Shown here: piece after piece, positions 16,983 through 26,013 of the stretch
How the letters are laid out: every line of letters begins with the position of its first letter
Position numbering within the stretch: the first letter of the stretch is position 1
NCBI GenBank assembly: GCA_022703565.1
Contig: JAKLDK010000002.1
Location: 1-52,502 of the forward strand
Source: Candidatus Omnitrophota bacterium
Lineage (GTDB): Bacteria; Omnitrophota; Gorgyraeia; Zapsychrales; Zapsychraceae
Reading direction: 5' to 3'
DNA: 52,502 nucleotides
Notes under the pieces: model-generated
Database searches by the model: none
Told to the model about the DNA's origin: nothing
Seen by the model: the letters and a program-made list of their open reading frames with translations, nothing else
Program-made: the position numbers and the translations under genes

Positions 16983-17663
16983 TTACCCTTGCCCTGTTTC
17001 TCTTTTTATCCGCTCCAGAATCTTTTCGTTTTCCTTAAGTTTTTGTTCTAATTTAACATAATCCGATTTTGCTACCCAAGCCGTATCTTCTTTTTTCTTG
17101 GACAACTCGATTATCTGCGATTTCAAATCAGCAATTTCCTGGCGGTATTGTTCAATCATATTCTTTAATTGCGCATTCTGCGCGTCTAAAGCGCGCCTTT
17201 CATCATTAAGCACGCTATTCTCTTTCTTCTGTTCTTGCGACAACTTATCTAACTTAATGTATTGCGAATGCTCTTTAGATACTGTCTCTTGCAAACTATG
17301 TAATTCTTTCTTTAAGGAGTTAATTTCTTGGCTTTTCTTATCAACGTCAACCTTCTCTTTATCCCGCCAGCCGCGCTCTTGCGTAATCTTCTCATCCATT
17401 TTGTTTTTTTCAGCCTGTAAATGCTCTACGCGCTTTTCCAAATCCTTTATTTTGTTTTGATTACCTTCTATTTCTTGCCGTAATGACTTCACATGCCGCT
17501 CATTATGCGAAGCTATTTTCTCCCAATCTTTTTGTTGTTCGGCTTGGCCCTTTTTCCGCCTTCGTTCACGGATCGCAATCTCCGCCGGAATAAGGAAAAT
17601 AACCGCCAACAAAATTAAGATTAAAACAATCCCTATGCTTAAGACTGTGTTAGTTGATAACAT
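16983..17663 (-). CDS. Membrane-anchored coiled-coil protein, unknown function
   Basis: 226 residues. An N-terminal membrane segment (VLSIGIVLILILLAVIFLI) is followed by a long, highly charged heptad-rich coiled coil (about 40-225) with many Lys, Glu and Gln. No enzymatic motif is present. The start overlaps the last codons of the upstream TPR membrane protein and its stop touches the aminotransferase, so it is part of that operon. It may act as a membrane-tethered scaffold; this is inference from shape alone. Confidence 0.75.
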   Translation of the reverse strand: MLSTNTVLSIGIVLILILLAVIFLIPAEIAIRERRRKKGQAEQQKDWEKIASHNERHVKSLRQEIEGNQNKIKDLEKRVEHLQAEKNKMDEKITQERGWRDKEKVDVDKKSQEINSLKKELHSLQETVSKEHSQYIKLDKLSQEQKKENSVLNDERRALDAQNAQLKNMIEQYRQEIADLKSQIIELSKKKEDTAWVAKSDYVKLEQKLKENEKILERIKRETGQG

Positions 17664-19377
17664 CGAGTATTCCTTTATTCATTTGGAGTAAAATTGTCAA
17701 ATTCTTGCGGGCTATGCCTGATTCCGGGTTAGCATTTAAGTCAATCGCCGCTTTAAAATGCTGCGCCGCTTTTAAAAATTCATCTTTTTCAATATAGCAT
17801 ACTGCAATATTATTATGTGTCGCCGCGTTCTTTGGGTTTATTAAAATAGCTTGTGTGTAAAATCCGATTGCTTTCTCGTAATCGCCTGTTTCCCGGTAAC
17901 AAGTCCCCATATCAGAGAATATCTCGACGATAAAATCCAGATAAAACTTCTCCGCCTTGGTACCTTTAGCTTTTTCAAGATATTCGTTAAATATCGCTAA
18001 AGACTTTTGATATTCCGTAATCGCCTCGCCATACATCTTTTTTCTATAATAGGCTTTAGCTAAAAGAATCCGGACGCGGCCAAAATTCTTTTCATACTTA
18101 AGTGTTTTCTGGAACAAGAACGTTTCATCCTGCCAATAACTATTATTTTCAACAGTAATTACAATCGATAGTAAGGATATTATAACAATTGTTAAAATAC
18201 TATATTTTATCGCCTTATTTCGATCAACTGCAAATAACGCCTCTTGGATTAAAAACGCGATAAAAATCAATAACCCAATTACCGGCAAATACATAAAATG
18301 TTCAGCAGTTAAGACAAAAGAATATTCGTTAATTAAAGGGACAATATTTAAAACCGGCAGAATAGTTACAACAAACCATCCCAAGCCGAATAAAAGCTTT
18401 GGCCTCGTCGGCCTTGACGCAGCTTTAACGGCAAAAATCATTATAGCAATTATACCGAGCAAAATAATCATTGGCCAGAAATAAGGCTTTAATATATCCG
18501 TACTACGGTAATAATGCAAATCATACGGCAAAATAACCAGGCGCATAAAGGTCAGGAGTGTCCGCGGGATTGAAAGCAGCCTTAAGAATAATTCTTCCTT
18601 AAAAAGAAATATACCGGAAAGAGAAAAACCAAACAATATCTTTCTGGCAAGAAAATATATAAAAGCAACCAAGAAATACCCAGCTAAACCAAATAGTTTA
18701 TAGCGGACTTTTTGTTTTTCTTTTTTGTTTACCAATAAATACAGCAAGAAAACAAACGGCATTACAATCGCTTGCTCTTTAGACAATAAAGCTAAAACAA
18801 AAAAGATTAAAGAAATAAAATAACGGGTAATCCTTTTAAGCCCGGATAATTTTCCGCTATTAACAAAGAATAAGAACGACAGCAAAAAGAATAGAGTAAA
18901 AACCAAATTGGATATCCCGGATATTGTCGCGACAGCTTCGCTTTGAATGGGATGAACCAAGAATATCAAAGCTATCGCTAAGTTGGCAATCCTATTTTCC
19001 AGAAATATCTTCTGCAATAACAAATAAAGCAAAAGGCTATTCGCCAAATGGACAATAATGTTAAAGAAATGGTATAAAAATGGCTGGGTGCCGAAAACTT
19101 TAAACTGCAGGCGGTATAATAATTCCAGTATCGGGCGGAAATATTGATTAATTAAAGGATTGGCCTGATTATCGACCGAATAACTAAAAACCGATTTCAA
19201 GCTTAAATTATTGATCTGCGGATTCTTCAAAATAAAAACAACATCATCATGAATAAAAGGGTGGAAAATCGCGTTAAAATAGCCCAAAAAACCTAAAAAA
19301 CTTAATATTAAAATAACATGTGCTAGCCGTAAGCCCTTTAAACTTCTGTATATACTGATATAAAGGTAGTCTTTCAC
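17650..19377 (-). CDS. Polytopic membrane protein with C-terminal TPRs (GT-C/PMT-like)
   Basis: 575 residues. About ten membrane helices fill residues 15-410, and two to three tetratricopeptide repeats lie at about 430-560 (ILLAKAYYRKKMYGEAITEY, then DMGTCYRETGDYEKAIGFYT). The first periplasmic loop has HPFIHDDVVFILKNPQINN, the Asp-Asp placement of GT-C lipid-linked sugar transferases, and the following NPLINQYFRPILEL is typical of the TPR-GT39 family found in Omnitrophota, Planctomycetota and Bacteroidota. It probably transfers sugar from a lipid carrier to an exported substrate. The start is GTG at 19375-19377, 12 bp after the HPt gene. Confidence 0.8.
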   Translation of the reverse strand: MKDYLYISIYRSLKGLRLAHVILILSFLGFLGYFNAIFHPFIHDDVVFILKNPQINNLSLKSVFSYSVDNQANPLINQYFRPILELLYRLQFKVFGTQPFLYHFFNIIVHLANSLLLYLLLQKIFLENRIANLAIALIFLVHPIQSEAVATISGISNLVFTLFFLLSFLFFVNSGKLSGLKRITRYFISLIFFVLALLSKEQAIVMPFVFLLYLLVNKKEKQKVRYKLFGLAGYFLVAFIYFLARKILFGFSLSGIFLFKEELFLRLLSIPRTLLTFMRLVILPYDLHYYRSTDILKPYFWPMIILLGIIAIMIFAVKAASRPTRPKLLFGLGWFVVTILPVLNIVPLINEYSFVLTAEHFMYLPVIGLLIFIAFLIQEALFAVDRNKAIKYSILTIVIISLLSIVITVENNSYWQDETFLFQKTLKYEKNFGRVRILLAKAYYRKKMYGEAITEYQKSLAIFNEYLEKAKGTKAEKFYLDFIVEIFSDMGTCYRETGDYEKAIGFYTQAILINPKNAATHNNIAVCYIEKDEFLKAAQHFKAAIDLNANPESGIARKNLTILLQMNKGILDVIN

Positions 19378-19389
19378 GCCTGGGGTAAA

Positions 19390-19743
19390 TTATGCTTTGT
19401 ATTGTGCTCTGACTTCTTGGATTCTTTTTTCTAATAGATTAAACTGTTCGTCAACTTGAGACAACAAGCTGGCTGAGTCGGCAATCTCGCCTTTTTTTCC
19501 CATTTCTTCAAGCTTATAGAATATTTCCCTTAAATTTTTAGCGGAAATATTACCCGAAGCGCCTTTTAAAGAATGCGCAATATTTCGCACCTGTTCAAAA
19601 TCGTTTTTAGCAATCGCTTCAGCCAAAGACTTTCTCTTTATCGCGTAATCCTCGATATAAATATCAAAAAGCTCAAGCAATAATTCCTTGTCATTTTGCA
19701 CTCGGTCTAAGAATTCTTTTAAATCTAAGATGTTGTCGTTCAT
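19390..19743 (-). CDS. HPt domain phosphotransfer protein
   Basis: 117 residues forming a single histidine-phosphotransfer four-helix bundle. The phospho-accepting residue is His57 in IAHSLKGASGN. It overlaps the stop of the hybrid kinase (ATGA), so the two are made together and should form the relay kinase His to receiver Asp to HPt His. The final response regulator is not in the window. Confidence 0.93.
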   Translation of the reverse strand: MNDNILDLKEFLDRVQNDKELLLELFDIYIEDYAIKRKSLAEAIAKNDFEQVRNIAHSLKGASGNISAKNLREIFYKLEEMGKKGEIADSASLLSQVDEQFNLLEKRIQEVRAQYKA

Positions 19744-22043
19744 TTCTTTCCTTTTTTTATAAACTTTTTTATTTCTCCAAATAATTTATTCCGGTCTATC
19801 GGCTTAGAAACATATCCGTCCATACCAGAATTAAAACACTTCTTCTTATCTTCTTCCATCGCTGAAGCAGTTAATGCAATTATCGGAATATGCCGGCCGG
19901 TTCCTCTTTCTTCTTCTCGAATCTTTTTGGTCGCGTCATGCCCGTCTAAAACCGGCATATGCGCATCCATTAAAATTATATCAAAATGTTTTTCGCCTAA
20001 AAGTCTTATGGCGCGTTCACCATTATCGACGGAATCAACAACGCAACCTATCTTTTCTAACATTTTAGCAGCCATTCTCTGATTTACAAGGTTATCTTCG
20101 GCTAATAAAACCTTAACGCCCTTTAATTCTTCCTGATTAGCCCCGCAAGAGATTGTTTCCTTTTGAGCCGAAGAATCATCAGCCTTTTGTTTTACCACTT
20201 TCAATTGCGCGGTAAAGCTAAACGTGCTTCCTTTATCCACTTCGCTTTCAACCCAAATCCGGCCGCCCATCATTTCAGAAAGCCTCTTACTGATTGTCAA
20301 ACCTAGCCCTGTCCCGCCATACTTTCTGTTGGTGGATGTTTCCGCTTGCGTAAACGCTTCAAAAATCAAACCCTGTTTATCTTTAGGAATACCTATTCCT
20401 TGGTCAATAACCGAGAATTGCAAAAGCACTTTATCTTTTTGCTGACTGACAACAAAGACTTTTACCGTAATATTTTTACCTTGATCAGTAAATTTGATCG
20501 CATTGTTGATAAGATTGATCAAAATCTGCCTTATTCGGACAGGGTCGCCCATAACTAAATGAGGAACATTCTCAGCAATTTCTAAGACAACATTTAAACT
20601 CTTTTTCTGCGCGATTACCTGCAGCCCTTTGCAGACATTACTTAAAATATTTGGCAGATGAAAGTCAATATTCTCTAAAGTAATCTTTCCGGCCTCAACC
20701 CGGGATAAGTCGAGGATATCATTAATTAAATTTAAAAGGTTATCAGCGGCTTCTTTAGCAATCACAATATTTTCTTTTTGCTCTTTGCCTAATTCTAAAT
20801 CTAAAGTCAAATCCAACATCCCCATAATAGTGTTCATCGGCGTCCTTACTTCATGCGACATATTCGCTAAGAATAATGATTTAGCGCTATTCGCTTGTTC
20901 CGCCGCCAATTTCGCTTGAATCAACATTTCCCTCAATTGTTTCTGCTCGGTAATATCCTGCATGATGCCAACCGACCCTACAATATTGTTATTTATGTCC
21001 CTTAAAATATTAATCGATATATCAACATCAATAATTTTGCCGTCTTCGCGGCAAATTTTTGTCTCCAAATGATGTTTCAAGCCCTTTTCGCGAATACGTT
21101 CAGAACGGATTTTTTGCCATTCCTCGGGGGGATAAATAAAACTAACCGGTTTTAAATGCAATTGGTTTTGTTTATAACCAAGAAGTGTCTCGGTAAATTT
21201 ATTCCAAGAAACAATCCTTTCCTCTGAATCAGTCATAATAATTGAAGCCGCGGAATTATCCAAAATTACACGAATCTTATTTTCCGATTCCTTAATCTTA
21301 TTTTCGGCTTCTTTTTGCTTGGTAATGTCGCGAATGATTCCAATCGAACCCATGATATTCCCGTCAGAATCCTTCAAGACAGAGATTGAAACATCAACAT
21401 CAATAATACTATTGTCTTTTCGGAACATTTTAGTTTCAATGCTTGACAAAACCCCTTTTTTCCGAACATTAAGCGATCTGAGCTTAAGCCATTCTCCCTT
21501 GGGATACAGGTCTTTAACCGGTTTATTAAAGAGATCTTCTTGTTTCATCTGTAGCAACCGCTCGGCCGAAGGATTCCAAGCTACAATCTTCTCATTCTTA
21601 TCAGTAACGGTAATTGCCGCGGTAGTATTATTAAAAACGGTTTGAAACAAACCTTTAGACTCATTTAAATCTTTTTCGTTACGGTATATTTGCGAAATAT
21701 CTTCGACGCTAACATCAATATGCTTAACTTTGCCCTTCTCATCTTTAATCGCAACACCCGAAAGCAAACAATTGGTAAAAATCCCCGCTCGTCCGCCAAT
21801 CGCCGCATTAAAATCACGGCATTTTCCCCCATCCGATATGATTTTAACAAAATCCTTATATTTATGCCGGTCCTCAAAGATATCCACAACCGAAAGATTC
21901 AATATTTCTTTTTCCTCTAAACCAAGCAATTGACGAAATCGGCTGTTAAAATATACAAAACGGGGATTGAATCCTATCGTCGAGCGGAACACTCCGCAAG
22001 GAAGGTTTTCAATTAAACTTTTAAAGTTATTTATATTGTTCAT
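19740..22043 (-). CDS. Soluble hybrid histidine kinase with three PAS domains and a receiver
   Basis: 767 residues without a membrane segment. The order is PAS1 (about 4-115), PAS2 (127-245), PAS3 (256-372), a HisKA dimerisation domain with phospho-acceptor His397 (FLANMSHEVRTPMN), a HATPase domain (N-box LINNAIKF, G1 DQGIGIP, G2 GGTGLGL) and a C-terminal receiver with Asp693 (ILMDAHMPVLDG). PAS2 and PAS3 look like an internal duplication: IRDITKQKEAE and MQDITEQKQLR close each, and RKKGVLSSIETKMFRKD parallels REKGLKHHLETKICRED. This is a BarA-like phosphorelay kinase sensing a cytoplasmic signal. It overlaps a small membrane protein gene upstream and the HPt gene downstream by 4 bp each. Confidence 0.95.
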   Translation of the reverse strand: MNNINNFKSLIENLPCGVFRSTIGFNPRFVYFNSRFRQLLGLEEKEILNLSVVDIFEDRHKYKDFVKIISDGGKCRDFNAAIGGRAGIFTNCLLSGVAIKDEKGKVKHIDVSVEDISQIYRNEKDLNESKGLFQTVFNNTTAAITVTDKNEKIVAWNPSAERLLQMKQEDLFNKPVKDLYPKGEWLKLRSLNVRKKGVLSSIETKMFRKDNSIIDVDVSISVLKDSDGNIMGSIGIIRDITKQKEAENKIKESENKIRVILDNSAASIIMTDSEERIVSWNKFTETLLGYKQNQLHLKPVSFIYPPEEWQKIRSERIREKGLKHHLETKICREDGKIIDVDISINILRDINNNIVGSVGIMQDITEQKQLREMLIQAKLAAEQANSAKSLFLANMSHEVRTPMNTIMGMLDLTLDLELGKEQKENIVIAKEAADNLLNLINDILDLSRVEAGKITLENIDFHLPNILSNVCKGLQVIAQKKSLNVVLEIAENVPHLVMGDPVRIRQILINLINNAIKFTDQGKNITVKVFVVSQQKDKVLLQFSVIDQGIGIPKDKQGLIFEAFTQAETSTNRKYGGTGLGLTISKRLSEMMGGRIWVESEVDKGSTFSFTAQLKVVKQKADDSSAQKETISCGANQEELKGVKVLLAEDNLVNQRMAAKMLEKIGCVVDSVDNGERAIRLLGEKHFDIILMDAHMPVLDGHDATKKIREEERGTGRHIPIIALTASAMEEDKKKCFNSGMDGYVSKPIDRNKLFGEIKKFIKKGKK

Positions 22044-22351
22044 GGTTGATTGTTAGCTTTTTTGTTTTTTACCTTCATATTGCGGTATATCGCCCAGAAA
22101 TTAAAAAGCAAAGTAATGGCACTTAACGAACTCATGCAAAAATATATTATTGCCTTCCAATCATTTTTGTATTGCGGAGGTAAAATTTCGTTGCTGAGAT
22201 AAGATATGATAAATATCGCGAAAATAACAGTTGCGCCGGCAATCAAGAAAATAAACAGAGAAAAGATTGATGAGATTACAACGACATAAATGTTGTATAA
22301 GACCAAGTTTCCCTTGGCAATCTTACTAGCAGCAATTCCGATTCTTTTCAT
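22040..22351 (-). CDS. Small membrane protein, unknown, upstream of the hybrid kinase
   Basis: 103 residues with two strong membrane helices (about 20-50 and 65-88) and a basic C-terminus (NMKVKNKKANNQP). It has no known motif. The stop overlaps the kinase start (ATGA), so stoichiometric production is likely. Since the kinase itself is soluble, this protein could be its membrane partner, but nothing in the sequence proves that. Only a weak ribosome binding site (GGA) precedes the ATG. Confidence 0.65.
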   Translation of the reverse strand: MKRIGIAASKIAKGNLVLYNIYVVVISSIFSLFIFLIAGATVIFAIFIISYLSNEILPPQYKNDWKAIIYFCMSSLSAITLLFNFWAIYRNMKVKNKKANNQP

Positions 22352-22376
22352 AACAAATCCATTTTATCACTAAAAT

Positions 22377-23156
22377 TTAAAAACTATTATACTTCTCTCG
22401 AACTTTTGGAATTTCTATTTTTAAAGCCGCAATCCGGTCATCAATATAAGGATGTGTCCTAAAATAAATAAAACCCTTTGATTCTTTTGATTCCTTCTTT
22501 AAAATCTCAAAAGCTTCAACCATGCCTTCCGAATTATATCCAGCTAAATACATATATTTTACCGACAATTTATCCGCTTCATATTCGTCTTTGCGGCTAT
22601 AAGCCGAAAAGATCATGTTAGCCATAACACCGGTTCCCATCGAAGCAATCTTAGAAGTTGTATCTTCAAGTCCTAATACGGAAAAGACTATGTTGGAAAC
22701 TAAGTTGTACCCTAATGCCGCTTGAAATTTCTTAGCCGTATGCCGGGCCGCGCAATGCCCGATTTCATGAGCTAATACTCCGGCAATCTGGTCTTCAGTT
22801 TCTAACTTATCAAGCAATCCGGAGTTAAAATAAATATTCCCTCCGGGAGTTGTAAAAGCATTTAGCTCTTTATCTTGTATAACAAAGAACTGATATTCGT
22901 AATCCTGCCGGTCGGAAACTTGGGCTACTCGCGACCCAATTTTATTAAGCAACTGATTCTTGTCTTCGTCTTTTGACAACTCATATTCTTTGAGCAAGCT
23001 ATTATGAATTTCCTGCCCCATTGAGACTTCATCCGACGTTGAAATTAGCAAGAATTCCCTTTTCTCGGTAGCCGGATTATACATTCCTAAAGTAGTACAT
23101 CCGGGTAAGAAAAGACAAAATAAAAGCAAAAGCACTAAATTATTTGTTCTTATCAT
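22377..23156 (-). CDS. M48 family zinc metalloprotease, lipoprotein
   Basis: 259 residues. A lipoprotein signal peptide ends in LPGC (Cys20), so the enzyme is membrane anchored outside the cytoplasm. The zinc site HEIGH is at 130-134 and the third ligand lies in the EYEAD motif at 191-195, as in LoiP/BepA/YcaL outer-membrane quality-control proteases. There are no TPRs, so it is closer to LoiP than to BepA. The start overlaps the HD-protein stop (ATGA). Confidence 0.93.
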   Translation of the reverse strand: MIRTNNLVLLLLFCLFLPGCTTLGMYNPATEKREFLLISTSDEVSMGQEIHNSLLKEYELSKDEDKNQLLNKIGSRVAQVSDRQDYEYQFFVIQDKELNAFTTPGGNIYFNSGLLDKLETEDQIAGVLAHEIGHCAARHTAKKFQAALGYNLVSNIVFSVLGLEDTTSKIASMGTGVMANMIFSAYSRKDEYEADKLSVKYMYLAGYNSEGMVEAFEILKKESKESKGFIYFRTHPYIDDRIAALKIEIPKVREKYNSF

Positions 23157-23758
23157 CGCTCAAACTTTACGACAGCTTCCCACCACTTACTACTATCCCA
23201 ATTCCTTATTGTCCGCCACATTTCTTGCGCTGTTTTAGTGCGCAGATAATCCGGCGCTTTTTGAAAAAACTTCTTCGCCTTTAAATGGCCATTTTCATAA
23301 TATTCTTTAGCCTGTAAAAGGCATTCTAAAATATCCGCATCACGGGCAACAATAGCCTCTTTGGTTGTTTGTTTTTCAAAAGCAGTTCTTAACAAGGCCA
23401 TTTCAGATTTTACTTTTGGATTTAAGCTCTTTATCTGATCCATAAACACTTTTGTTTCGGCTTTTTTGAAATCAATGTAATAATGGCCCATTTTATGCAA
23501 ATCATTTATCCGTGCTTCGTGGATATCATTAAAAAGCGCCATAACCAAGCTTTTATATGGGTCAACTCCCTCGGTGTGGGCGATATAATACGCCATAATC
23601 GCGCAGCGAAAACTATGTTCCGCGACGCTTTCCGGGTCTTTAATTCCGGCGACCCACCAGCCGCTGCGTTTAACTTTCTTTAATAATCCGGCTTCCGCGA
23701 AAAAATTAACAGCACTTAATGAATTATTCTTTGTTTTTCTTTTGTCTGGTGATTTCAT
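23153..23758 (-). CDS. HD-domain protein (YfbR-like) with an altered metal site
   Basis: 201 residues of the HD_2/HD_3 (YfbR-like 5'-nucleotidase) group, metal-dependent phosphohydrolases of nucleotides. Recognisable motifs are VAEHSFRCA with His48 and VARDADILECLLQA with Asp142. The central HD dyad reads LFNDIHEA: Asn77 stands where the metal-binding His is expected, with Asp78 kept. Either activity is lost or another residue such as His80 substitutes. The start overlaps the end of rlmB by 35 bp and no good ribosome binding site is seen, so the true start could be a little downstream. Confidence 0.82.
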   Translation of the reverse strand: MKSPDKRKTKNNSLSAVNFFAEAGLLKKVKRSGWWVAGIKDPESVAEHSFRCAIMAYYIAHTEGVDPYKSLVMALFNDIHEARINDLHKMGHYYIDFKKAETKVFMDQIKSLNPKVKSEMALLRTAFEKQTTKEAIVARDADILECLLQAKEYYENGHLKAKKFFQKAPDYLRTKTAQEMWRTIRNWDSSKWWEAVVKFER

Positions 23759-24449
23759 AGCAAATAATTGTTGCGGCTTGCGCGACGTTAAAAGACATTG
23801 TCTGCGCGGCCATTGGTATTGTAATTTTAGTATCTAGTTGTTTTTGTAAGAAATCCCGGATTCCTTTTTGTTCGGAACCGATAACCAAGCCGACCGGAAA
23901 ATCAAACTTGGTTTCAAATAATGATTCGCCCTCTTCAACAACTGCCCCGACGATAGAATAACCAATATCCCGGGCTTTTTTGATTGCATTATTTATATTA
24001 GATACCTGCGCAACTGAAATATAATTTTCCGCACCCGAAGCTACTCTTAAGACGGACTCAGTCACGCTAACCGAATCGCGGGTGGGCAAAACGATAATAA
24101 ACCTCCCCAGGCAAGCCAGGCTGCGGATTAAAGCCCCTAAATTCTGAGGATCGTTTAACCCATCTAAAAATACCAGGGTTTTCTTTTTTTCATATGCCTG
24201 CTCGAGTATTTCCGTATAATTGGCATAAACAAAATCCTCGACATCAGCGATAATGCCCTGGGTATTAATATTCCGCCCGATTTTCGACATTTTGTTCTCC
24301 GGGATGTTAATAATCGGAATATTCTTACCCCTAGCCTTTCCTTTAATAAAATCCGTGCAATCCAGCCCGTCGACAATCGTTATCTTAACTATTGATGAGG
24401 GGTGGGCCCTTAATCTCTCAATAACCGAGTTCTTACCATAAATTTTCAT
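23724..24449 (-). CDS. rlmB: 23S rRNA 2'-O-methyltransferase RlmB-like (TrmH family)
   Basis: 241 residues, the usual RlmB length. The N-terminal substrate-binding domain (YGKNSVIERLRAHPSSIVKI) is followed by the SPOUT knot: LNDPQNLGALIRS, VIGSEQKGI and IPMAAQTMSFNVAQAA. RlmB methylates G2251 of 23S rRNA using S-adenosylmethionine. ATG at 24447-24449 lies 6 bp after a small lipoprotein gene, with AGGGA close upstream. Confidence 0.93.
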   Translation of the reverse strand: MKIYGKNSVIERLRAHPSSIVKITIVDGLDCTDFIKGKARGKNIPIINIPENKMSKIGRNINTQGIIADVEDFVYANYTEILEQAYEKKKTLVFLDGLNDPQNLGALIRSLACLGRFIIVLPTRDSVSVTESVLRVASGAENYISVAQVSNINNAIKKARDIGYSIVGAVVEEGESLFETKFDFPVGLVIGSEQKGIRDFLQKQLDTKITIPMAAQTMSFNVAQAATIICYEITRQKKNKE

Positions 24450-24455
24450 TAATCC

Positions 24456-24695
24456 CTACTCTCTTATTTTTTCGTCTCGCGAAATAACTTGTCCGTCATA
24501 TTCACGATCGAGCGCATCTCTTTTTTCCACATACTCGGCGTAATTAATTTCTTTTCTTAAATACTGCCTTTCTAATTTATCCCTTTGATCCTGATATTCA
24601 GCAAAATGAGGATCCTTAATAAACTTTTCCGGTTCTTGGAAATAGCTGCATCCAACTACAGACAAAAGAAAAACCGCCAAAATTATTTTTTTCAT
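24456..24695 (-). CDS. Small hypothetical lipoprotein, 79 aa
   Basis: The signal peptide MKKIILAVFLLSVVGC gives a lipobox at Cys16. The mature part is a short, highly charged amphipathic helix rich in Arg, Glu, Asp and Tyr (DQRDKLERQYLRKEINYAEY), with a repeated Y-x-E-Y/E-x-R pattern. There is no enzymatic motif. ATG at 24693-24695 has GGGGAAG upstream. It lies directly before rlmB. Confidence 0.7.
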   Translation of the reverse strand: MKKIILAVFLLSVVGCSYFQEPEKFIKDPHFAEYQDQRDKLERQYLRKEINYAEYVEKRDALDREYDGQVISRDEKIRE

Positions 24696-24721
24696 ATCTT
24701 TCTTCCCCTTTTTATAATTTT

Positions 24722-25450
24722 CTATTTCTTAATTCCTAAACCTAAAAAAACTAACGGCCGCAAAATACTCCACCAGCCGACAATCGGTTTCATTTTGGTG
24801 TAACCTAACTTCTTGGGCGGATAAAACTTTGTTACCGCGGCCTCTTTAAAGTTGTAACCTAATTTGATCGCCTTATACAACAAATAAGGCTCAAGTTCAT
24901 ATTTGTCCAGCCAGTCTTGGCTAATATCAATCCTCTTATCTTTAAATATTGATAAATGGAACGCCCGAAAACCATTTGTGGAATCCGTTACCTTCTTTCC
25001 CGTAATAATCGACATCAACATCGGATGCATTCTCGTCGCTATCTTACGATAAAAAGGCATGTCTCCGCCAAAAGAACCGGCCTCGATATAACGCGAACCT
25101 TGAACAAAATCATAACCATCCTTTAAAATCGGGTCAATTAATATCGGAATCTGCTGTGGATTATCTTTATCATTTCCCGCCATTATAACTAAAACTTCGT
25201 AACCATTATCCTTGGCATATTGAATCGCAGTTTTAATCGCAACTCCAACCCCGCTTCTTTTTGCGTGCCTAAGGGTCTTAACACCCTGATTCGCGAAGCT
25301 CATTATCATCTCGGTTGTCCCGTCGTCCGAGCAATCATCAACAATCAGATAATCAATATCCTTAAAAGAACATTTTAAAAACCGCTCAATAGCGCTTTTT
25401 AATTTGACATTTTCGTTATACGCGACCGGACAGACTAAAACTTTATTCAT
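24722..25450 (-). CDS. Glycosyltransferase family 2 (DPM1-like)
   Basis: 242 residues. A GT-A fold with the nucleotide-binding segment YLIVDDCSDDGT and the metal-binding region VIMAGNDKDNPQQI, where the D-x-D-type signature is replaced by NDKDN. It ends with a hydrophobic tail. DPM1-like enzymes load a sugar from a nucleotide donor onto a polyprenyl phosphate, feeding GT-C enzymes such as those encoded at 27607-30763. The start overlaps the stop of the acetyltransferase gene upstream by 8 bp. Confidence 0.88.
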   Translation of the reverse strand: MNKVLVCPVAYNENVKLKSAIERFLKCSFKDIDYLIVDDCSDDGTTEMIMSFANQGVKTLRHAKRSGVGVAIKTAIQYAKDNGYEVLVIMAGNDKDNPQQIPILIDPILKDGYDFVQGSRYIEAGSFGGDMPFYRKIATRMHPMLMSIITGKKVTDSTNGFRAFHLSIFKDKRIDISQDWLDKYELEPYLLYKAIKLGYNFKEAAVTKFYPPKKLGYTKMKPIVGWWSILRPLVFLGLGIKK

Positions 25451-26006
25451 TTATTTTCTTTAATCCCGCTTTATCAAGTTTATATTGCGCCCCGCAAACA
25501 CATTTATAATATTGATTTAGTTTCCGTCCGCAAAAACAGGCATGGCCCATTAATTTGGCCGGATTTCCGCAAACAATAGTGTAAGGCTCAACATTTTTTG
25601 TTACCACGCTTCCCGCTCCGACGACAGCATAACTTCCAATCGTGATCCCACACATAATAACCGAATTCGTTCCGATAGTCGCGCCATGACAAATTTTTGT
25701 TTTTTCCAGAGTCCAATTATCTTTTCGGTTGCTCCTCGGATAACGGTCATTAATAAAAGCAATATTGGAACCGATAAAAACATCATCCTCAATTGTAACT
25801 CCATCAAAAACCGAGACATGATGTTTAATTGTGACATGATTTCCGACAACCGCGCCTTTTTCGACAAAACTGCCGTCGCAAATATTGCAGCCCGCGCCGA
25901 TTACCGCGCCGTCCTGAATATTAGTGTTCGCCCAGCATCTAGTACCCTCGCCAATCTTCGCTCCCGGATGAACCATTGCTTTTTCATGCTTAAAGAAAGC
26001 CATCAT
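25443..26006 (-). CDS. Left-handed beta-helix N-acetyltransferase (WbpD/WlbB-like), copy 1
   Basis: 187 residues. Hexapeptide repeats (VHPGAKIGEGTRCWANTNIQ through [18 protein letters not shown]) form a left-handed beta helix. The layout matches WbpD/WlbB, which acetylates the 3-amino group of UDP-GlcNAc(3NH2)A with acetyl-CoA. The C-terminal extension carries four Cys in two C-x-C pairs (CFCGRKL and CVCGAQY), a likely small zinc knuckle. The ATG pair at the start is preceded by AAGGAG. A paralog is at 38543-39127. It is sandwiched between a WlbA-like dehydrogenase and a GT2, as expected for a sugar pathway. Confidence 0.88.
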   Translation of the reverse strand: MMAFFKHEKAMVHPGAKIGEGTRCWANTNIQDGAVIGAGCNICDGSFVEKGAVVGNHVTIKHHVSVFDGVTIEDDVFIGSNIAFINDRYPRSNRKDNWTLEKTKICHGATIGTNSVIMCGITIGSYAVVGAGSVVTKNVEPYTIVCGNPAKLMGHACFCGRKLNQYYKCVCGAQYKLDKAGLKKINE

Positions 26007-26013
26007 TTTCTCC

